Source: Neolewinella aquimaris | GTDB taxonomy: Bacteria; Bacteroidota; Bacteroidia; Chitinophagales; Saprospiraceae | Length of the DNA: 64,000 nt | Direction of reading: 5' to 3' | NCBI RefSeq assembly: GCF_014197245.1 | Contig: NZ_JACIFF010000001.1 | Span: 1,054,001 to 1,118,000 of the forward strand | Shown here: in pieces, positions 7,606-17,720 of the stretch | How positions within the stretch are numbered: position 1 is the first letter of the stretch | Layout of the letters: each line of letters opens with the position of its first letter | Translations under genes and position numbers: made by a program | The notes under the pieces: generated by a model | Database searches by the model: none | Seen by the model: the letters and a program-made list of their open reading frames with translations, nothing else | Told to the model about the DNA's origin: nothing

Positions 7606-9267
7606 CTAGGTGTGGTGGTGGATGCTTTCTTCCAGGTAAGGATCGTGTTTTGGCTCGAGGCGGGCCTTGGTGAGGCTGCTCATGACGAAGTACAAAAAGC
7701 CACCTAGGAAGCCCAGAAACGTACCGATTTCCAGCAGTCCGGGAAGGGTATAACCCGACTTGAAGGCCAGAGTATGTCCTTCCTCCAGGTGGCTACCTGC
7801 TTCCTCAAGATGACCGATCATTTCCGTGTCTTCCACATACTCTTCCTGAATGAAGTGATTGGGTTCAAACACGTCGACCTCATTGCGGTCCATTATGGCC
7901 TCGAATTCCCGGGGGCCTTCCGTACCGTCGCCCGTGGGTGGGCCGCCACGGAAATCGGTAGCAACGGGTACTCCGGCTTCGGGTTGTGCGGCGGTAATTC
8001 TCCGACCGGGAGATTCAATTGCGGAACCGGTGGTCGCGTCGGCCGGCTGTAGGTTGGTTCCTTGTTCGAGCTGGGTTGCGTCGGCGTATTTTTCCTCAGG
8101 ATCAGCTTCCTCATGAATGGCAGCCGCTTCGCCGGCGTGGGTGTCCGTTTCCCCACCGTGATCCATAGTAGCGTGGTCCTCTTCCCCGTGCCCACCTTCG
8201 TGGGCGGCCATTTCGACAAGGGTCAGTCGTGCCCCCGGCTTGATCATATTGAAGTAGTCCAGCCAGTGTCCGAAGAAGACGAAGGCGGAAGCGAAAAACA
8301 GGGTACCCATCTTGCGCTTTGTATCGTTGCGCATTAGGATGAAGAAGGGCAGAGCGAAGTTGATGCCCAGATTGAGCCAGAACAACACCGGATAATTATC
8401 CAATCGCTCCCGGAAATAGATGGTTTCCTCCCCGATGTTGGCGTACCAGATAAGCATATACTGGCTAAACCACAGGTAGGTCCAGAAAATCGAGATGGCG
8501 AACAGGTACTTGCCGAGGTCGTGGAAGTGCTCCTCATTGACTCCGAGGTAATAGCCGCGGCTCTTGAGGTAAATGAGCAGCATGATCGTCAGGGCGGTCA
8601 TGGCAACGAACAGCGAAGCGGTTGCGTACCACGCGAACATCGTAGAGTACCAGTGACTGTCGATGGACATGATCCACTGCCAGATCATAGCGGCGCTGGT
8701 AAAGCCGAAGATGGGCAAGAAAATAGCCGCGTACTTTTTGTACCGACGGTAGTAGCTAAAGTCCTTATCTCCCGTATCGTTGTCCTCCGCAATGCTGATG
8801 TTGCGCATCTTTCCGAGCAGGAAGTACCACAATCCGACAAACCCGATGGTACCGAAGGTGAACCACCACTTGTTCAGGAAGGACGACTTATGGGTCAGAA
8901 TAGCATCGCCCAATACGGCGGCCTCGTCGTTCCAGTGGTAAAGGTGAGTGGTATGTGTCCAGATGCCCACGATGATAACTCCCATCAGGAACAAACCGGG
9001 GAGCAGGAAGGCGGCAAAGCTTTCCCACACCCGCTTGAACTGGACAAACCAGCCCGCGTAGGCGGTGGTGAAGGCAGCCAGGGCGAATCCAGCCAGGGCG
9101 GCAATCCCGAGGAAGAAAACGGAGTTGTGGAGGAAATTGGTCCAGAAACGCATGTGGTGGCCTTCTCCACCATCGGCGAAGTAGCTGAGCACGAGGCAGA
9201 CCAGACCGACGCCCATCAGTACTAGGTTGGTCGTCTTTGCGCGGGAAGAGAATACAAAGTTCTCCAT
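7606..9267 (-). CDS. actF: Alternative complex III subunit ActF (quinol:cytochrome c oxidoreductase membrane protein)
   Basis: This membrane subunit of alternative complex III has 553 aa and about ten helices, in a short form of the ActC/NrfD type (motifs HLYHWNDE, SIDSHWYSTMFAWY and LIWYANIGEE). Residues 1-350 and about 500-535 are the membrane part. Between them (about 352-500) lies a roughly 150-residue hydrophilic segment. Its first part is rich in His, Asp and Glu (HEGGHGEEDHATMDHGG) and the remainder is low in complexity. The C-terminus ends IHHHT. The gene is the last of actABCDEF and is followed by the oxidase promoter region. The subunit helps translocate protons or stabilise the complex; its exact role is less clear than that of ActC. 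Confidence 0.88.
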   Translation of the reverse strand: MENFVFSSRAKTTNLVLMGVGLVCLVLSYFADGGEGHHMRFWTNFLHNSVFFLGIAALAGFALAAFTTAYAGWFVQFKRVWESFAAFLLPGLFLMGVIIVGIWTHTTHLYHWNDEAAVLGDAILTHKSSFLNKWWFTFGTIGFVGLWYFLLGKMRNISIAEDNDTGDKDFSYYRRYKKYAAIFLPIFGFTSAAMIWQWIMSIDSHWYSTMFAWYATASLFVAMTALTIMLLIYLKSRGYYLGVNEEHFHDLGKYLFAISIFWTYLWFSQYMLIWYANIGEETIYFRERLDNYPVLFWLNLGINFALPFFILMRNDTKRKMGTLFFASAFVFFGHWLDYFNMIKPGARLTLVEMAAHEGGHGEEDHATMDHGGETDTHAGEAAAIHEEADPEEKYADATQLEQGTNLQPADATTGSAIESPGRRITAAQPEAGVPVATDFRGGPPTGDGTEGPREFEAIMDRNEVDVFEPNHFIQEEYVEDTEMIGHLEEAGSHLEEGHTLAFKSGYTLPGLLEIGTFLGFLGGFLYFVMSSLTKARLEPKHDPYLEESIHHHT

Positions 9268-9323
9268 GAAAGTATTCGATTTTGGGGCGGCAGTGTCGCT
9301 CCCCTGGTGTGCGTTGCGGGTGC

Positions 9324-10244
9324 TTATTTCTTGCGGAGGGTAGACTGAGTGCTGCCGCCCGTAGGGGCTGCGTCACTTATGATCGGACTACCGGGCTCGG
9401 TTTCGTCGTCGCTGACCTGGCGGGCCATCGGATCGAAGTCGATCATCGGGGTAGCCACTGCCGGGTCAAAGGTGTTTACCTGCTCGTTGTATTCGGTACC
9501 GGTTTCCTTGGCCTGCAGGCTACGGATGTAGTGGATCACCTGCCAGCGCTCCTCGTAGTTCATTTTGTCGGCGTAAGCACCCATGACGTTATATCCGTAC
9601 ATGATTGCGTGGTAGTACCGCTGGTTCGAGGCTTCCAGAAACTCGGGGCGCAGAAAACTCGCCGGAGCGGCCGGATACTTTGCCTGGGGGTTCTGGTCGG
9701 TGTCGTAGATGTAGCCTAAGCCGTTACCGGCCTCACCGTGGCAGATCGCGCAGAAGATGTTGTAGAGGTTGGCTCCGCGAACCATGCCCGCATCGGTGAT
9801 GGGAAAGGGATTAGCGAGATTGTCAGCAATTGCCGCTTCCCGACCTTCCGGCGTGTCTTCGTAGTAATACGGTACGTGGCCGTTGGTAGGAATTGACATC
9901 GCGTTCATGTGGTCTCCGTCAACAATGGAGCCACGCATGCTTTCCGCATCGTCAAGATTGGTGGGGGCAAGCATACCGGGAGTGTATGATCCGGCGTACC
10001 CACGGGGCACCGTGCCCGCGACGGTATACTTAGGATAGACGAGTTCGCCCAGGGGGATGGTCGAGCGGTCGTTCCAGGTATTGTAGTAGTAATAGTTATA
10101 CGTATTGGCTTCCACGGCGACCGAGTGTGCCATATCTGGCATATACTCGCTACCGGGGAAATTCTCTTCCGCATCGCTGCAGGCCGTGACGATCACGGCA
10201 AAGGCGAGGGAGATGGCCAGGATTCGCAGATTGATCATGCTCAT
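9324..10244 (-). CDS. actE: Alternative complex III subunit ActE, lipoprotein monoheme cytochrome c
   Basis: This 306-aa protein has a lipoprotein signal (cleavage before Cys22 in IVTAC) and one heme-binding site, CAICH, at about residues 165-169. A Met in the segment IMYGYNVMGAY is a likely axial ligand. ActE of this family hands electrons from the complex to the oxidase or to a soluble cytochrome on the periplasmic face. The C-terminal 50 residues are acidic and of low complexity. The gene is placed between actD and actF, as in other Bacteroidota. Confidence 0.92.
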   Translation of the reverse strand: MSMINLRILAISLAFAVIVTACSDAEENFPGSEYMPDMAHSVAVEANTYNYYYYNTWNDRSTIPLGELVYPKYTVAGTVPRGYAGSYTPGMLAPTNLDDAESMRGSIVDGDHMNAMSIPTNGHVPYYYEDTPEGREAAIADNLANPFPITDAGMVRGANLYNIFCAICHGEAGNGLGYIYDTDQNPQAKYPAAPASFLRPEFLEASNQRYYHAIMYGYNVMGAYADKMNYEERWQVIHYIRSLQAKETGTEYNEQVNTFDPAVATPMIDFDPMARQVSDDETEPGSPIISDAAPTGGSTQSTLRKK

Positions 10245-10261
10245 TGTAGTTGTAGGGCGAA

Positions 10262-10861
10262 TTACGCCGGAACCATTTTACGGTGAACGGTTTCGACACC
10301 GGTGCGATCGAAGTAGTCGCGAAGTTGATCGACGTCTCCACTGCTCAGATCGGTTACGTCAAAAGCAATGCAGAACTTGTCGTCCGTGATCCGGTCGTGC
10401 AGGCGCCGGGGCTCCGCTCCGGGTCCCAGTCCGTTGATAATATAGAAAACGGTTACCATTCCGACGGCAGCAAAGAGTACCGTCAACTCGAACGTGATGG
10501 GAATGAAGGCCGGCACGGACCAGTACGGCTTACCCCCGAAGATGATCGGCCAGTCGCGGGTGAACACCCACGTCATAAAGCCAAACCCGAAGAGGCAGCC
10601 AATGGTACCGAAAATAAATCCGGCCACGTGGAGGCGGCTTTCCTCCAGTCCGAGCAGTGGATCCAGACCGTGCACCGGGAAGGGGGTATATACGTCATCG
10701 ATGTCGAGGTGGTCGGCGTTAGCCGCCTTCACCGCGTCGAGGAGCTTCACCTCGTCGTCGTACAAACCGAAGAGGATGTCACGCCCTCCCACGATCGCCT
10801 TGCTCTTGTTGTGGGTCACTGCACCCGCGGCCCCGTCCTGTTCAATTCTTATTGTAGCCAT
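10262..10861 (-). CDS. actD: Alternative complex III subunit ActD (DUF3341)
   Basis: This 199-aa protein has two central transmembrane helices (about 82-106 and 126-146) flanked by cytoplasmic domains, the DUF3341 layout. It opens with a globular segment containing LFGLYDDEVKLLDAV and ends with a ferredoxin-like segment (DKFCIAFDVTDLSSG). ActD is a structural subunit that packs against ActC in the membrane. It lies 22 bp after actC and 17 bp before actE, so all three are in one transcript. Confidence 0.92.
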   Translation of the reverse strand: MATIRIEQDGAAGAVTHNKSKAIVGGRDILFGLYDDEVKLLDAVKAANADHLDIDDVYTPFPVHGLDPLLGLEESRLHVAGFIFGTIGCLFGFGFMTWVFTRDWPIIFGGKPYWSVPAFIPITFELTVLFAAVGMVTVFYIINGLGPGAEPRRLHDRITDDKFCIAFDVTDLSSGDVDQLRDYFDRTGVETVHRKMVPA

Positions 10862-10883
10862 AATATTGGTCGCGTTGTGGGTT

Positions 10884-12383
10884 CTAGTCTAGGGGTTTGT
10901 CCTTCTCGCCGTCGATGTCGACGGTACCGCCGGCCTGCAGATCGTTCACTTCCGGAGCAACGGTCTTGCCCTGGTGAACCACCTTGGTGGTATGACCGTG
11001 GGCGTGGGCCACTGCATTGGGGCCAATGTACTGGTCACCGGCCGTCTTGAGAATACTCTTGATCTCGGCGATCGCGACGACGGGAGCGACGCGGGTAAAG
11101 ATCAGGAAGAGGGTAAAGAACAGTCCGAGCGTACCGATGAAGATGCAGATCTCCACCCAGGTCGGGACGTAGTAGCTCCAGCTCGAGGGCAGGTAATCCC
11201 GCGCCAGGGTGGTGGCAATAATTACGAAGCGCTCGAACCACATGCCAATGTTTATGAAGATCGACATGAAGAAGGTCCAGAACAGGCTGGTCCGCAGCTT
11301 CTTGCTCCAGAAGATCTGGGGCGAAATCACGTTACACAGCATCATTCCGATGTAGCTCCAGTAGTAAGGTCCGAGTACGCGGTTCAGGAAGGCAAATTGC
11401 TCGTAAATGTAACCGGAGTACCAGGCGATAAAGAGTTCGGTGAGGTAAGCTACCCCTACAATGGATCCGGTGAGCAGAATGACCTTGTTCATCGACTCGA
11501 TGTGCTCGATGGTGATGTAGTCTTCCAGGTGCAGCACCTTCCTCGCAATCAGCATAAGGGTAAGCACCATCGCGAAGCCGGAGAAGATGGCCCCCGCAAC
11601 GAAGTACGGAGGGAAAATCGTGGTGTGCCAGCCCGGAATGACGGAAGTGGCGAAGTCAAAGGATACGATGGTGTGGACCGAGAGTACGAGCGGCGTAGCC
11701 AGTCCGGCCAGGATGAGCGAAAGGCTCTCCCACCGCTGCCAGTGCTTGGCCGATCCGTTCCAGCCGAAACTGAAGATGCTGTAGATCTTCTTCCGCAGAC
11801 CAACCGCCCGGTCACGAACGGTCGCAAGGTCGGGAACCAGACCGGCGTACCAGAACAGTAGGGATACCGTGAAGTAAGTGGAGATGGCAAACACGTCCCA
11901 CAGCAGGGGGCTGTTGAAGTTTACCCACAGCGGGCCCCGGGTATTGGGGTAAGGGAAGATGAAGATGGCCAACCACAGGCGCCCCATGTGGATGAGTGGA
12001 AACTGGCCCGCGCACATTACCGCGAAGATCGTCATGGCTTCCGCCGCCCGGTTAACGCCCGTCCGCCACTTCTGACGGAACAGCAGCAAAATGGCCGAAA
12101 TCAGCGTACCCGCGTGGCCGATACCGACCCACCACACGAAGTTGGTGATGTCCCAACCCCAGTTGACGGTGCGGTTCAGGTTCCAGGATCCGATACCCAC
12201 CCAGATCGTCCAGGCAACGCTGAAGGCAAAGAGGCCCAGGCAGATCACGGAGATGATAAAGGTAATCACCCACGAGAGGGAGGGTGCCGTCTCCGTCGGA
12301 CGACAAATGTCCTCGGTGATCTGGTGGTAGGTCTTATGCCCCGTGATCAGCGGTTGGCGTACCGGTGCTATATGTCCACTCAT
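10884..12383 (-). CDS. actC: Alternative complex III subunit ActC (NrfD/PsrC family, quinol-oxidising membrane subunit)
   Basis: This 499-aa polytopic NrfD/PsrC-family protein has about ten helices. Typical segments include [21 protein letters not shown] and [21 protein letters not shown]. The family forms the menaquinol-binding site and a proton path in alternative complex III. The C-terminal tail (about 455-499) is polar and cytoplasmic. It follows actB after a 111-bp gap and precedes actD. The length and the ALTL-type helix pattern match other Bacteroidota ActC proteins. Confidence 0.94.
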   Translation of the reverse strand: MSGHIAPVRQPLITGHKTYHQITEDICRPTETAPSLSWVITFIISVICLGLFAFSVAWTIWVGIGSWNLNRTVNWGWDITNFVWWVGIGHAGTLISAILLLFRQKWRTGVNRAAEAMTIFAVMCAGQFPLIHMGRLWLAIFIFPYPNTRGPLWVNFNSPLLWDVFAISTYFTVSLLFWYAGLVPDLATVRDRAVGLRKKIYSIFSFGWNGSAKHWQRWESLSLILAGLATPLVLSVHTIVSFDFATSVIPGWHTTIFPPYFVAGAIFSGFAMVLTLMLIARKVLHLEDYITIEHIESMNKVILLTGSIVGVAYLTELFIAWYSGYIYEQFAFLNRVLGPYYWSYIGMMLCNVISPQIFWSKKLRTSLFWTFFMSIFINIGMWFERFVIIATTLARDYLPSSWSYYVPTWVEICIFIGTLGLFFTLFLIFTRVAPVVAIAEIKSILKTAGDQYIGPNAVAHAHGHTTKVVHQGKTVAPEVNDLQAGGTVDIDGEKDKPLD

Positions 12384-12494
12384 GAAGTACGTTTTAGGAT
12401 TTACGCGGTGCGGCGTGGGGCGCTGATTGCTTGACCGGTCGCAGGGTGTAAATCAAATTGCTTTTTGCTGTGGCTTGTTTTATAATTCGTTCGC

Positions 12495-15400
12495 TTACGC
12501 ATCCAGTGCTTCAACGGGGTTGTGGACCCGGGCGGCATAGAAAACGGAAGATTGGGTGTTCACCTCCTCGAGCACGAGGTAGTTGAGGGGGTTGTCGAGC
12601 TTGCGGCTCACGTCGCCCTGCTGGTGATTGCGGTCACCGAAGGTGATCGCGCCGGTAGGACAGGCGGTCTGGCAGGCGGTCCGCACGTCCGAATCACGCA
12701 GCGCGCGCTTTTCGATCTTGGCGGTAAGCTTGCCGGACTGCAGGCGCTGGGCGCAGAAGCTACACTTCTCGATCACGCCACGGCTGCGTACGGTCACGTC
12801 GGGGTTCAGCACCATCCGGGTGAGGTTGTCGGCACCGAAGGGCAGTTCCTCTTCGTTAATTTCGGGTTCGTTGCTGCTGAACAGGTCGGCGGTGGTGTAG
12901 TCCAGCCAGTTGAACCGGCGCACCTTGTAGGGGCAGTTGTTGGCGCAGTAACGGGTACCGATACAACGGTTGTAGATCATCTGGTTGGCGCCCTCGTCGC
13001 TGTGCTGCGATGCGTTTACGGGACAGACGTTCTCGCAGGGTGCGTTGTCGCAGTGCTGGCACATCATTGGCTGATAGACGGCGCGGGGGTTCTCGATGTC
13101 ACCGTAGAAGTAGCGATCGATACGCAGCCACTTCATTTCGTGGTGACGCCATACCTCGTACTTGCCGACGATGGGGACGTTGTTTTCCGCGACACAGGCT
13201 ACCTCACAGGCGGCACAGCCGATACAGGCCGTCAGGTCCACGTGCATGGCCCACCAATGCCCCTGGCTGTAGATGTCCTTCGCGTACTCCTCGTAGGGAT
13301 ACAGCGTCTGGTCGTTGAGGTGCTGGGCCTCCGTACGGCGCTCGGCGATTTCTTCCCGCAGGTGGGGCAGTTCGTCAAAGGTGCCCTGGAAAATGATTGA
13401 CCGCTTGGTCAGGCCTCCCTGCATTCCCTCGCCCAGCTCCATGACGGTAGCCTCGTCGACGTGGAAGGGGTCGAGGTATTCGAGTTGCTCGCCGGTCAGC
13501 TCGCCGGCGATCACTTCACGCTCGCCGGTGCGCTTATTGTAGTAGGTTTTTCCCTCCTCGTTCTGGGTGGTCAGCCCCATCGTGTGGTGGTACTGGACGC
13601 TGGCGAATTCCTCTTCGGTATCCACTTTACCGGTTACGGCGGCATCGGTGGTGTAGTACTGAACGTATCCGTCCTCATCGACACTCAGCCAGGGATAGAC
13701 GTTCACGCCTACTCCGTTTCCGAGGCCACTGCCGACGGTTCCGGTAACCGTTCTGCCGAAGCCGATGGCCAAACCGAAGGTACCCGGTTGCTGGCCGAAC
13801 TGACGTACGACCGTGATCTTCTTCGCCGTGGCGTCGTTACCGGCTACGGTTACGGTCACCTGGTCGGCCTTGCCCTTGTACTCTTCGGGGTTGAGGTCCT
13901 TGTAGGAGGTGTAGGAGTTCCCCCCTTCCCAGGATACGGGAATGGTGAGGTAGTTGCCCCATACGGTGCGGGTCACGGGATCGGGGACTTCCAGTAGCCA
14001 CGGGTTATTGCCGTAGACCCCGTTGCCCATATTGACCGTCTCGAAGAAGGCGATCTCGTTTTCCGTCTCGGCACCCGCGGGTATGCGGCGGCTGGCACCA
14101 CTTGCATCGAAGCGAACCGGGACGTCGGCGGGAGGCGCGGTCTCGTCGGGCGGGGTCGCAGGTGCAGTGGAAGTTGGCGTACCCCGGTAGGATAAGCCGA
14201 AGTCGTTGAGGTATCCGGTAGCGTCGTTGTTGAACACACCGTCGTGGAGGGCGCTGTCCCAGAAGGACCGGAAGGTAGCGAAGCGGGACTGGCTGCCGAA
14301 GGCGCCTTCTTCCCAGTTGCGCTTTATGTATTCCATGTAGGGCTGCTCGGCCGTGGCGTCGTAGCGCTCGGTTTCACCGGACCAGATCAACAGACTCTCT
14401 CCCTCCTGCCGTGTTCCGTAGCGGTTAACGCTGGCGAAGATGGGAACGATGGAAGGCTGAATCAGGGAGTATACGCCCTGAACGGCTTCGGCATCTCCCC
14501 AGCTTTCGAGGTAGTGGTGGGTGGGTGTAACGTACTCACAGAGCTGCGTGGTCTCAGTAGGAACGGTGCTCGTGCTGATGGTCAGCATCCGTCGGAAGCC
14601 GGCGGCAATCGGATCTCCTCCGCGGAGGGCCTCATCGGCACGGCCGTCGTTTTCGTCCTTGGCATCGGCCTGTTCGCTCTTGTCGTTGATCTCATCGGCG
14701 TCAACTACACCCATTTTGCCGAAATCGGGATCGTTCTTACGCAGGGCGGCGGAGATTTGTCCGGCCCAGGCGTTGTCGAAAGCGGGATTGGCGCCGTCGA
14801 GGACGATCAGCGCGTCGACGCTGCCGTTCTCCAGCTCGCCAGCGAGGCGGGCCATGTCCTGGTCGCTACCCTGCCGCTGGAGACTCCAGCGATTGGTCTC
14901 GATCGTGCTGCCGTAGCTGCCCAGTGCCTGGTTGATCGCAACGACGAGTTGCTGCTCGTACAAGTTGTTGTTGCCGCTGACGACCAGCGCGGCACCGTTG
15001 GCGGCGCGAAGTTCGCGGGCAAGGACATCTATTTTGGCCGAAGCGGCGGCATCCAGACCGGCGGCGGGGCCGCCGCCAACGATGGCGTTGTAGAGTGCCA
15101 GTACGGCCTGCGCCTGCTGACTGGGCTTCACCATGATGCGGTTGTCGGCATTCGAGCCCGTAAGGCTCATGTGGCTTTCGATTTGCACGTGGCGCGACAT
15201 CCGCCTGCCGTCCGTACGGCGGCCGGTAGCGTACTGCCGGGCGTACTCTACGGGGGAAATCCAGGTGCCGAGGAAGTCGGCATTGATTCCGACGATCACA
15301 TTGGCGTTGTCGAAGCGATAGTGGGGTACCGCGCGGACGCCGAAGGCAGCGTCGTGCGCATCCAGCAGGGCCGAGGATGAAATGGGGTCGTACTGTACGA

Positions 15401-16031
15401 GTACGGTGTTGCCGGGCATGCGATTTTTGAAATCGCGGATGGCGGTCTTAAGCGATGGGCTGAGGATGGTGTGGGAGAGGATGCGGATCTCACGGCAGTC
15501 GGCCAGGCGATCGCTGATTTCTCCGTCAACGATTTCCCAACTGGGATTGTCTGCGTAGCGGCGCGCGCGCTGCACCTTCCCTCCCCTAACGCGGGCGGGT
15601 CCGTCGAAGCGACTGGTGTCGTACATCGTCAGCACGCTGGCCTGGGCGCGGGCGCTGGTGCCGCCCTCCGTGATGGGGCTCATGCTGTTGCCCTCAATCT
15701 TGATGGGACGTCCTTCCCGGGTTTTTACCAGCACGGGCACGTAGTCTCCACCCTGCACGAAGGTCGAAGCGAAGTAGGTGGCTACGCCCGGCACAATGGT
15801 ATCCGGCTTGGAAACGTAAGGAATGGCCTTACGTACGGGGATATCACAGGATGCGATGGTGGCGGCGGTCATACCGAAGCCGAGGTACTTCAGGAAGTCC
15901 CGACGGGAAGCTTCCAGTTTAGGGTTTTCGATGTGGTCCTGGGCAACCTCGCCGTCGGTGGCCGTCCGGTATTCGGGCGTGCCTTCGAGCTGATCGGTTC
16001 CTATCCAGACGTTGTTGACTTGCTTCTTCAT
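12495..16031 (-). CDS. actB: Alternative complex III subunit ActB (molybdopterin-oxidoreductase-like fused to Fe-S ferredoxin domain)
   Basis: This 1178-aa protein has two parts. Residues about 1-900 resemble a molybdopterin oxidoreductase large subunit, and 900-1178 form a ferredoxin domain of the DmsB type. It starts with a Tat-like motif (SRRDFLKYLGFG, 42-53) followed by Cys62 in IASC, consistent with a lipid-anchored form. Cluster-binding cysteines are seen in CIGCAACEVAC (about 937), CQHCDNAPCENVCP (about 990), CIGTRYCANNCPYK (about 1022), and CSFC plus CQTACP (about 1087 and 1120). ActB of this family has Fe-S clusters but no molybdenum, and it moves electrons from quinol to the heme subunit on the periplasmic side. 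The segment around 620-660 is rich in Thr, Ala and Pro and looks like a linker. Confidence 0.95.
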   Translation of the reverse strand: MKKQVNNVWIGTDQLEGTPEYRTATDGEVAQDHIENPKLEASRRDFLKYLGFGMTAATIASCDIPVRKAIPYVSKPDTIVPGVATYFASTFVQGGDYVPVLVKTREGRPIKIEGNSMSPITEGGTSARAQASVLTMYDTSRFDGPARVRGGKVQRARRYADNPSWEIVDGEISDRLADCREIRILSHTILSPSLKTAIRDFKNRMPGNTVLVQYDPISSSALLDAHDAAFGVRAVPHYRFDNANVIVGINADFLGTWISPVEYARQYATGRRTDGRRMSRHVQIESHMSLTGSNADNRIMVKPSQQAQAVLALYNAIVGGGPAAGLDAAASAKIDVLARELRAANGAALVVSGNNNLYEQQLVVAINQALGSYGSTIETNRWSLQRQGSDQDMARLAGELENGSVDALIVLDGANPAFDNAWAGQISAALRKNDPDFGKMGVVDADEINDKSEQADAKDENDGRADEALRGGDPIAAGFRRMLTISTSTVPTETTQLCEYVTPTHHYLESWGDAEAVQGVYSLIQPSIVPIFASVNRYGTRQEGESLLIWSGETERYDATAEQPYMEYIKRNWEEGAFGSQSRFATFRSFWDSALHDGVFNNDATGYLNDFGLSYRGTPTSTAPATPPDETAPPADVPVRFDASGASRRIPAGAETENEIAFFETVNMGNGVYGNNPWLLEVPDPVTRTVWGNYLTIPVSWEGGNSYTSYKDLNPEEYKGKADQVTVTVAGNDATAKKITVVRQFGQQPGTFGLAIGFGRTVTGTVGSGLGNGVGVNVYPWLSVDEDGYVQYYTTDAAVTGKVDTEEEFASVQYHHTMGLTTQNEEGKTYYNKRTGEREVIAGELTGEQLEYLDPFHVDEATVMELGEGMQGGLTKRSIIFQGTFDELPHLREEIAERRTEAQHLNDQTLYPYEEYAKDIYSQGHWWAMHVDLTACIGCAACEVACVAENNVPIVGKYEVWRHHEMKWLRIDRYFYGDIENPRAVYQPMMCQHCDNAPCENVCPVNASQHSDEGANQMIYNRCIGTRYCANNCPYKVRRFNWLDYTTADLFSSNEPEINEEELPFGADNLTRMVLNPDVTVRSRGVIEKCSFCAQRLQSGKLTAKIEKRALRDSDVRTACQTACPTGAITFGDRNHQQGDVSRKLDNPLNYLVLEEVNTQSSVFYAARVHNPVEALDA

Positions 16032-16107
16032 TCAACTTTACTTTGGGTTCGGGGAGTACCCGTTCCCGGAGATCCGCCAGGGCGGTAAATTTTAAAATAT
16101 AAGACCT

Positions 16108-17604
16108 CTAGTAGTGACAGCGTTGGCAGTTGAGGCCGCCGACGTCCTCAACGGTTACACCGTCGCGAACACCTTCCTTGATTTCCTCGTGGTAGCGTTC
16201 ATAAGACTTATAGTAGTCGTTGTCCTCAAACTGTACTTCGGTCTCCCGGTGGCAGTTGATACACCATCCCATGCTGAGGGGGCTGTACTGGTACACCACT
16301 TCCATTTCCTCCACGGGTCCGTGGCAGTTTTGGCACTTCAGCTTACCGACGGTTACGTGCTGGGCGTGGTTGAAGTAGGCGTGATCGGGGAGGTTGTGGA
16401 TGCGTGTCCATTCGATGGGACCCGCGATCCGCTCGTCGCCGGTGTATTCGTTGGTGAGGGCGGCGTAGATGCCGTCCCACTGTTCTTCTACTACCTCGTC
16501 CACGTCATCGGGGTCACCGCCTTCGCTGATGAAGGTGTTGGCGATCCACTTTTGGTAGATGTCCCGGGCCTGATCATTGGTCATCTGATCGTAGTTCTGA
16601 ATGTAGGCACCCTCGGAAGGATCCCAGCCGATGGAGGCGAAGATCTTGGTCAGTTCGGCGGTTCCGTACTGGCTACCGACCTGAATGGCGCGGTGGCAGT
16701 TCATACAGGTATTGACGGCGGGAATGACGGAATGCTTCGAGCGACGGGCACCGTCGTGACAGTACTGGCACTCGATCTTGTGGATGCCGGCGTGTACCTC
16801 GTGGCTAAACTTGATCGGTTGATCGGGCTGGTAGTCCTGCTGGCGGCCGAGGTCGATGGCGTGATTTACGGTAGTGTAACCACCCAGCACGACAAGCACG
16901 AAGATGACGAACGCGATCATGCCGCGGCTCGTAAGTACCTGTACCAGTGTCCGGCGGGCGGGAGTGGCGCCCTCCGTCGCGGAGACCATGTACTGTAGGT
17001 TGCTCGTGATACGGGCCAGGATCAGTGAGAGCAGAAGCAGTGATACACCCAGGATGATGAACAGCCAGGTGTTGTCGGTTTCTACCTCGGCGGCTACCGC
17101 CGGTCCGTTGAGGGTAGAGCCGGGCTTGGCGTAAGTACCGCGGTACATTCCGTCAATGTAGGCCAGCAGGTGCTCGACGTCCGAATTGCTCAAATTCGTA
17201 AAGTTGGACATCACCGTGGGCTTCCATGCATTCCAAACGGCGAGGGCCTGAGCACTTTTTCCGGAGCCGATCAGCTTCTGGGACTGTTGTACCCACTCGT
17301 AGAGGTGTTCCCGGGGCTCTCCGGCCCAGCGCTCCTCCACCCCACCGAGTGCGGGACCGGTAAGGTTGGCCTTCATGTCTCCGGCGTGGCAGGAGCCACA
17401 GACGTTCTCTTTCCAGAGTGCGGCACCAAGGGCGGGATCACCCTCCCCCGCTCCGACGGTGGTAGTGGGCACTTCCGCGGCTGGCTCGGCTACCGCGGCG
17501 GCGATAGAGTCGGCCGTAACGTCTTGGGCAAAAGCGCCCCCACTGGACAGGAACAGGGCCAGGATCAGCGGCAGGCACCGATAGGTTTTAGTAAGGTATG
17601 TCAT
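16108..17604 (-). CDS. actA: Alternative complex III subunit ActA, membrane-anchored hexaheme cytochrome c
   Basis: I place the start at ATG 17604 (MTYLTKTYR...), giving 498 aa with a signal peptide ending near GGAFAQ. The frame is open to 17697, but the transcription start predicted from the promoter lies within that stretch. Six heme motifs are visible: CGSCH in the N-terminal domain, then CQYCH, CMNCH, CQNCH, CINCH and, at the very C-terminus, CQRCHY. Two membrane helices (about 195-222 and 235-255 in this numbering) separate the first heme domain from the five-heme domain. The protein passes electrons through the periplasmic arm of the complex. It is the first gene of the act operon. Confidence 0.94.
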   Translation of the reverse strand: MTYLTKTYRCLPLILALFLSSGGAFAQDVTADSIAAAVAEPAAEVPTTTVGAGEGDPALGAALWKENVCGSCHAGDMKANLTGPALGGVEERWAGEPREHLYEWVQQSQKLIGSGKSAQALAVWNAWKPTVMSNFTNLSNSDVEHLLAYIDGMYRGTYAKPGSTLNGPAVAAEVETDNTWLFIILGVSLLLLSLILARITSNLQYMVSATEGATPARRTLVQVLTSRGMIAFVIFVLVVLGGYTTVNHAIDLGRQQDYQPDQPIKFSHEVHAGIHKIECQYCHDGARRSKHSVIPAVNTCMNCHRAIQVGSQYGTAELTKIFASIGWDPSEGAYIQNYDQMTNDQARDIYQKWIANTFISEGGDPDDVDEVVEEQWDGIYAALTNEYTGDERIAGPIEWTRIHNLPDHAYFNHAQHVTVGKLKCQNCHGPVEEMEVVYQYSPLSMGWCINCHRETEVQFEDNDYYKSYERYHEEIKEGVRDGVTVEDVGGLNCQRCHY

Positions 17605-17666
17605 TATAATGTTGACATTTAAGGAATTGCGACGTATGCGGGAGAATGCCTCGCTTGTCGGTCGCG

Positions 17667-17698
17667 CAAAGATACTTTCATGACATTTCTTTAACAAA
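17667..17698 (-). promoter_or_regulatory. Promoter of the act respiratory operon (TTTG ... TATCTTTG)
   Basis: On the minus strand TTTG (17695-17698) and TATCTTTG (17667-17674) are separated by 20 bp. This matches the Bacteroidota primary sigma-factor promoter (TTTG at -33, TAnnTTTG at -7). Transcription should start near 17663, leaving a leader of about 59 nt before actA. It is the best promoter match in the window and heads the 17.6-kb respiratory block. Confidence 0.75.
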
Positions 17699-17720
17699 CT
17701 TGTTGCGAAACGGAGCTTCC

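Noticed and set aside
12495-16031. ActB as a molybdenum enzyme fed by the nearby Moco genes
   Set aside because: ActB of this family keeps the fold but binds no molybdopterin. The Moco locus is 15 kb away in a different operon, so no functional link can be claimed.
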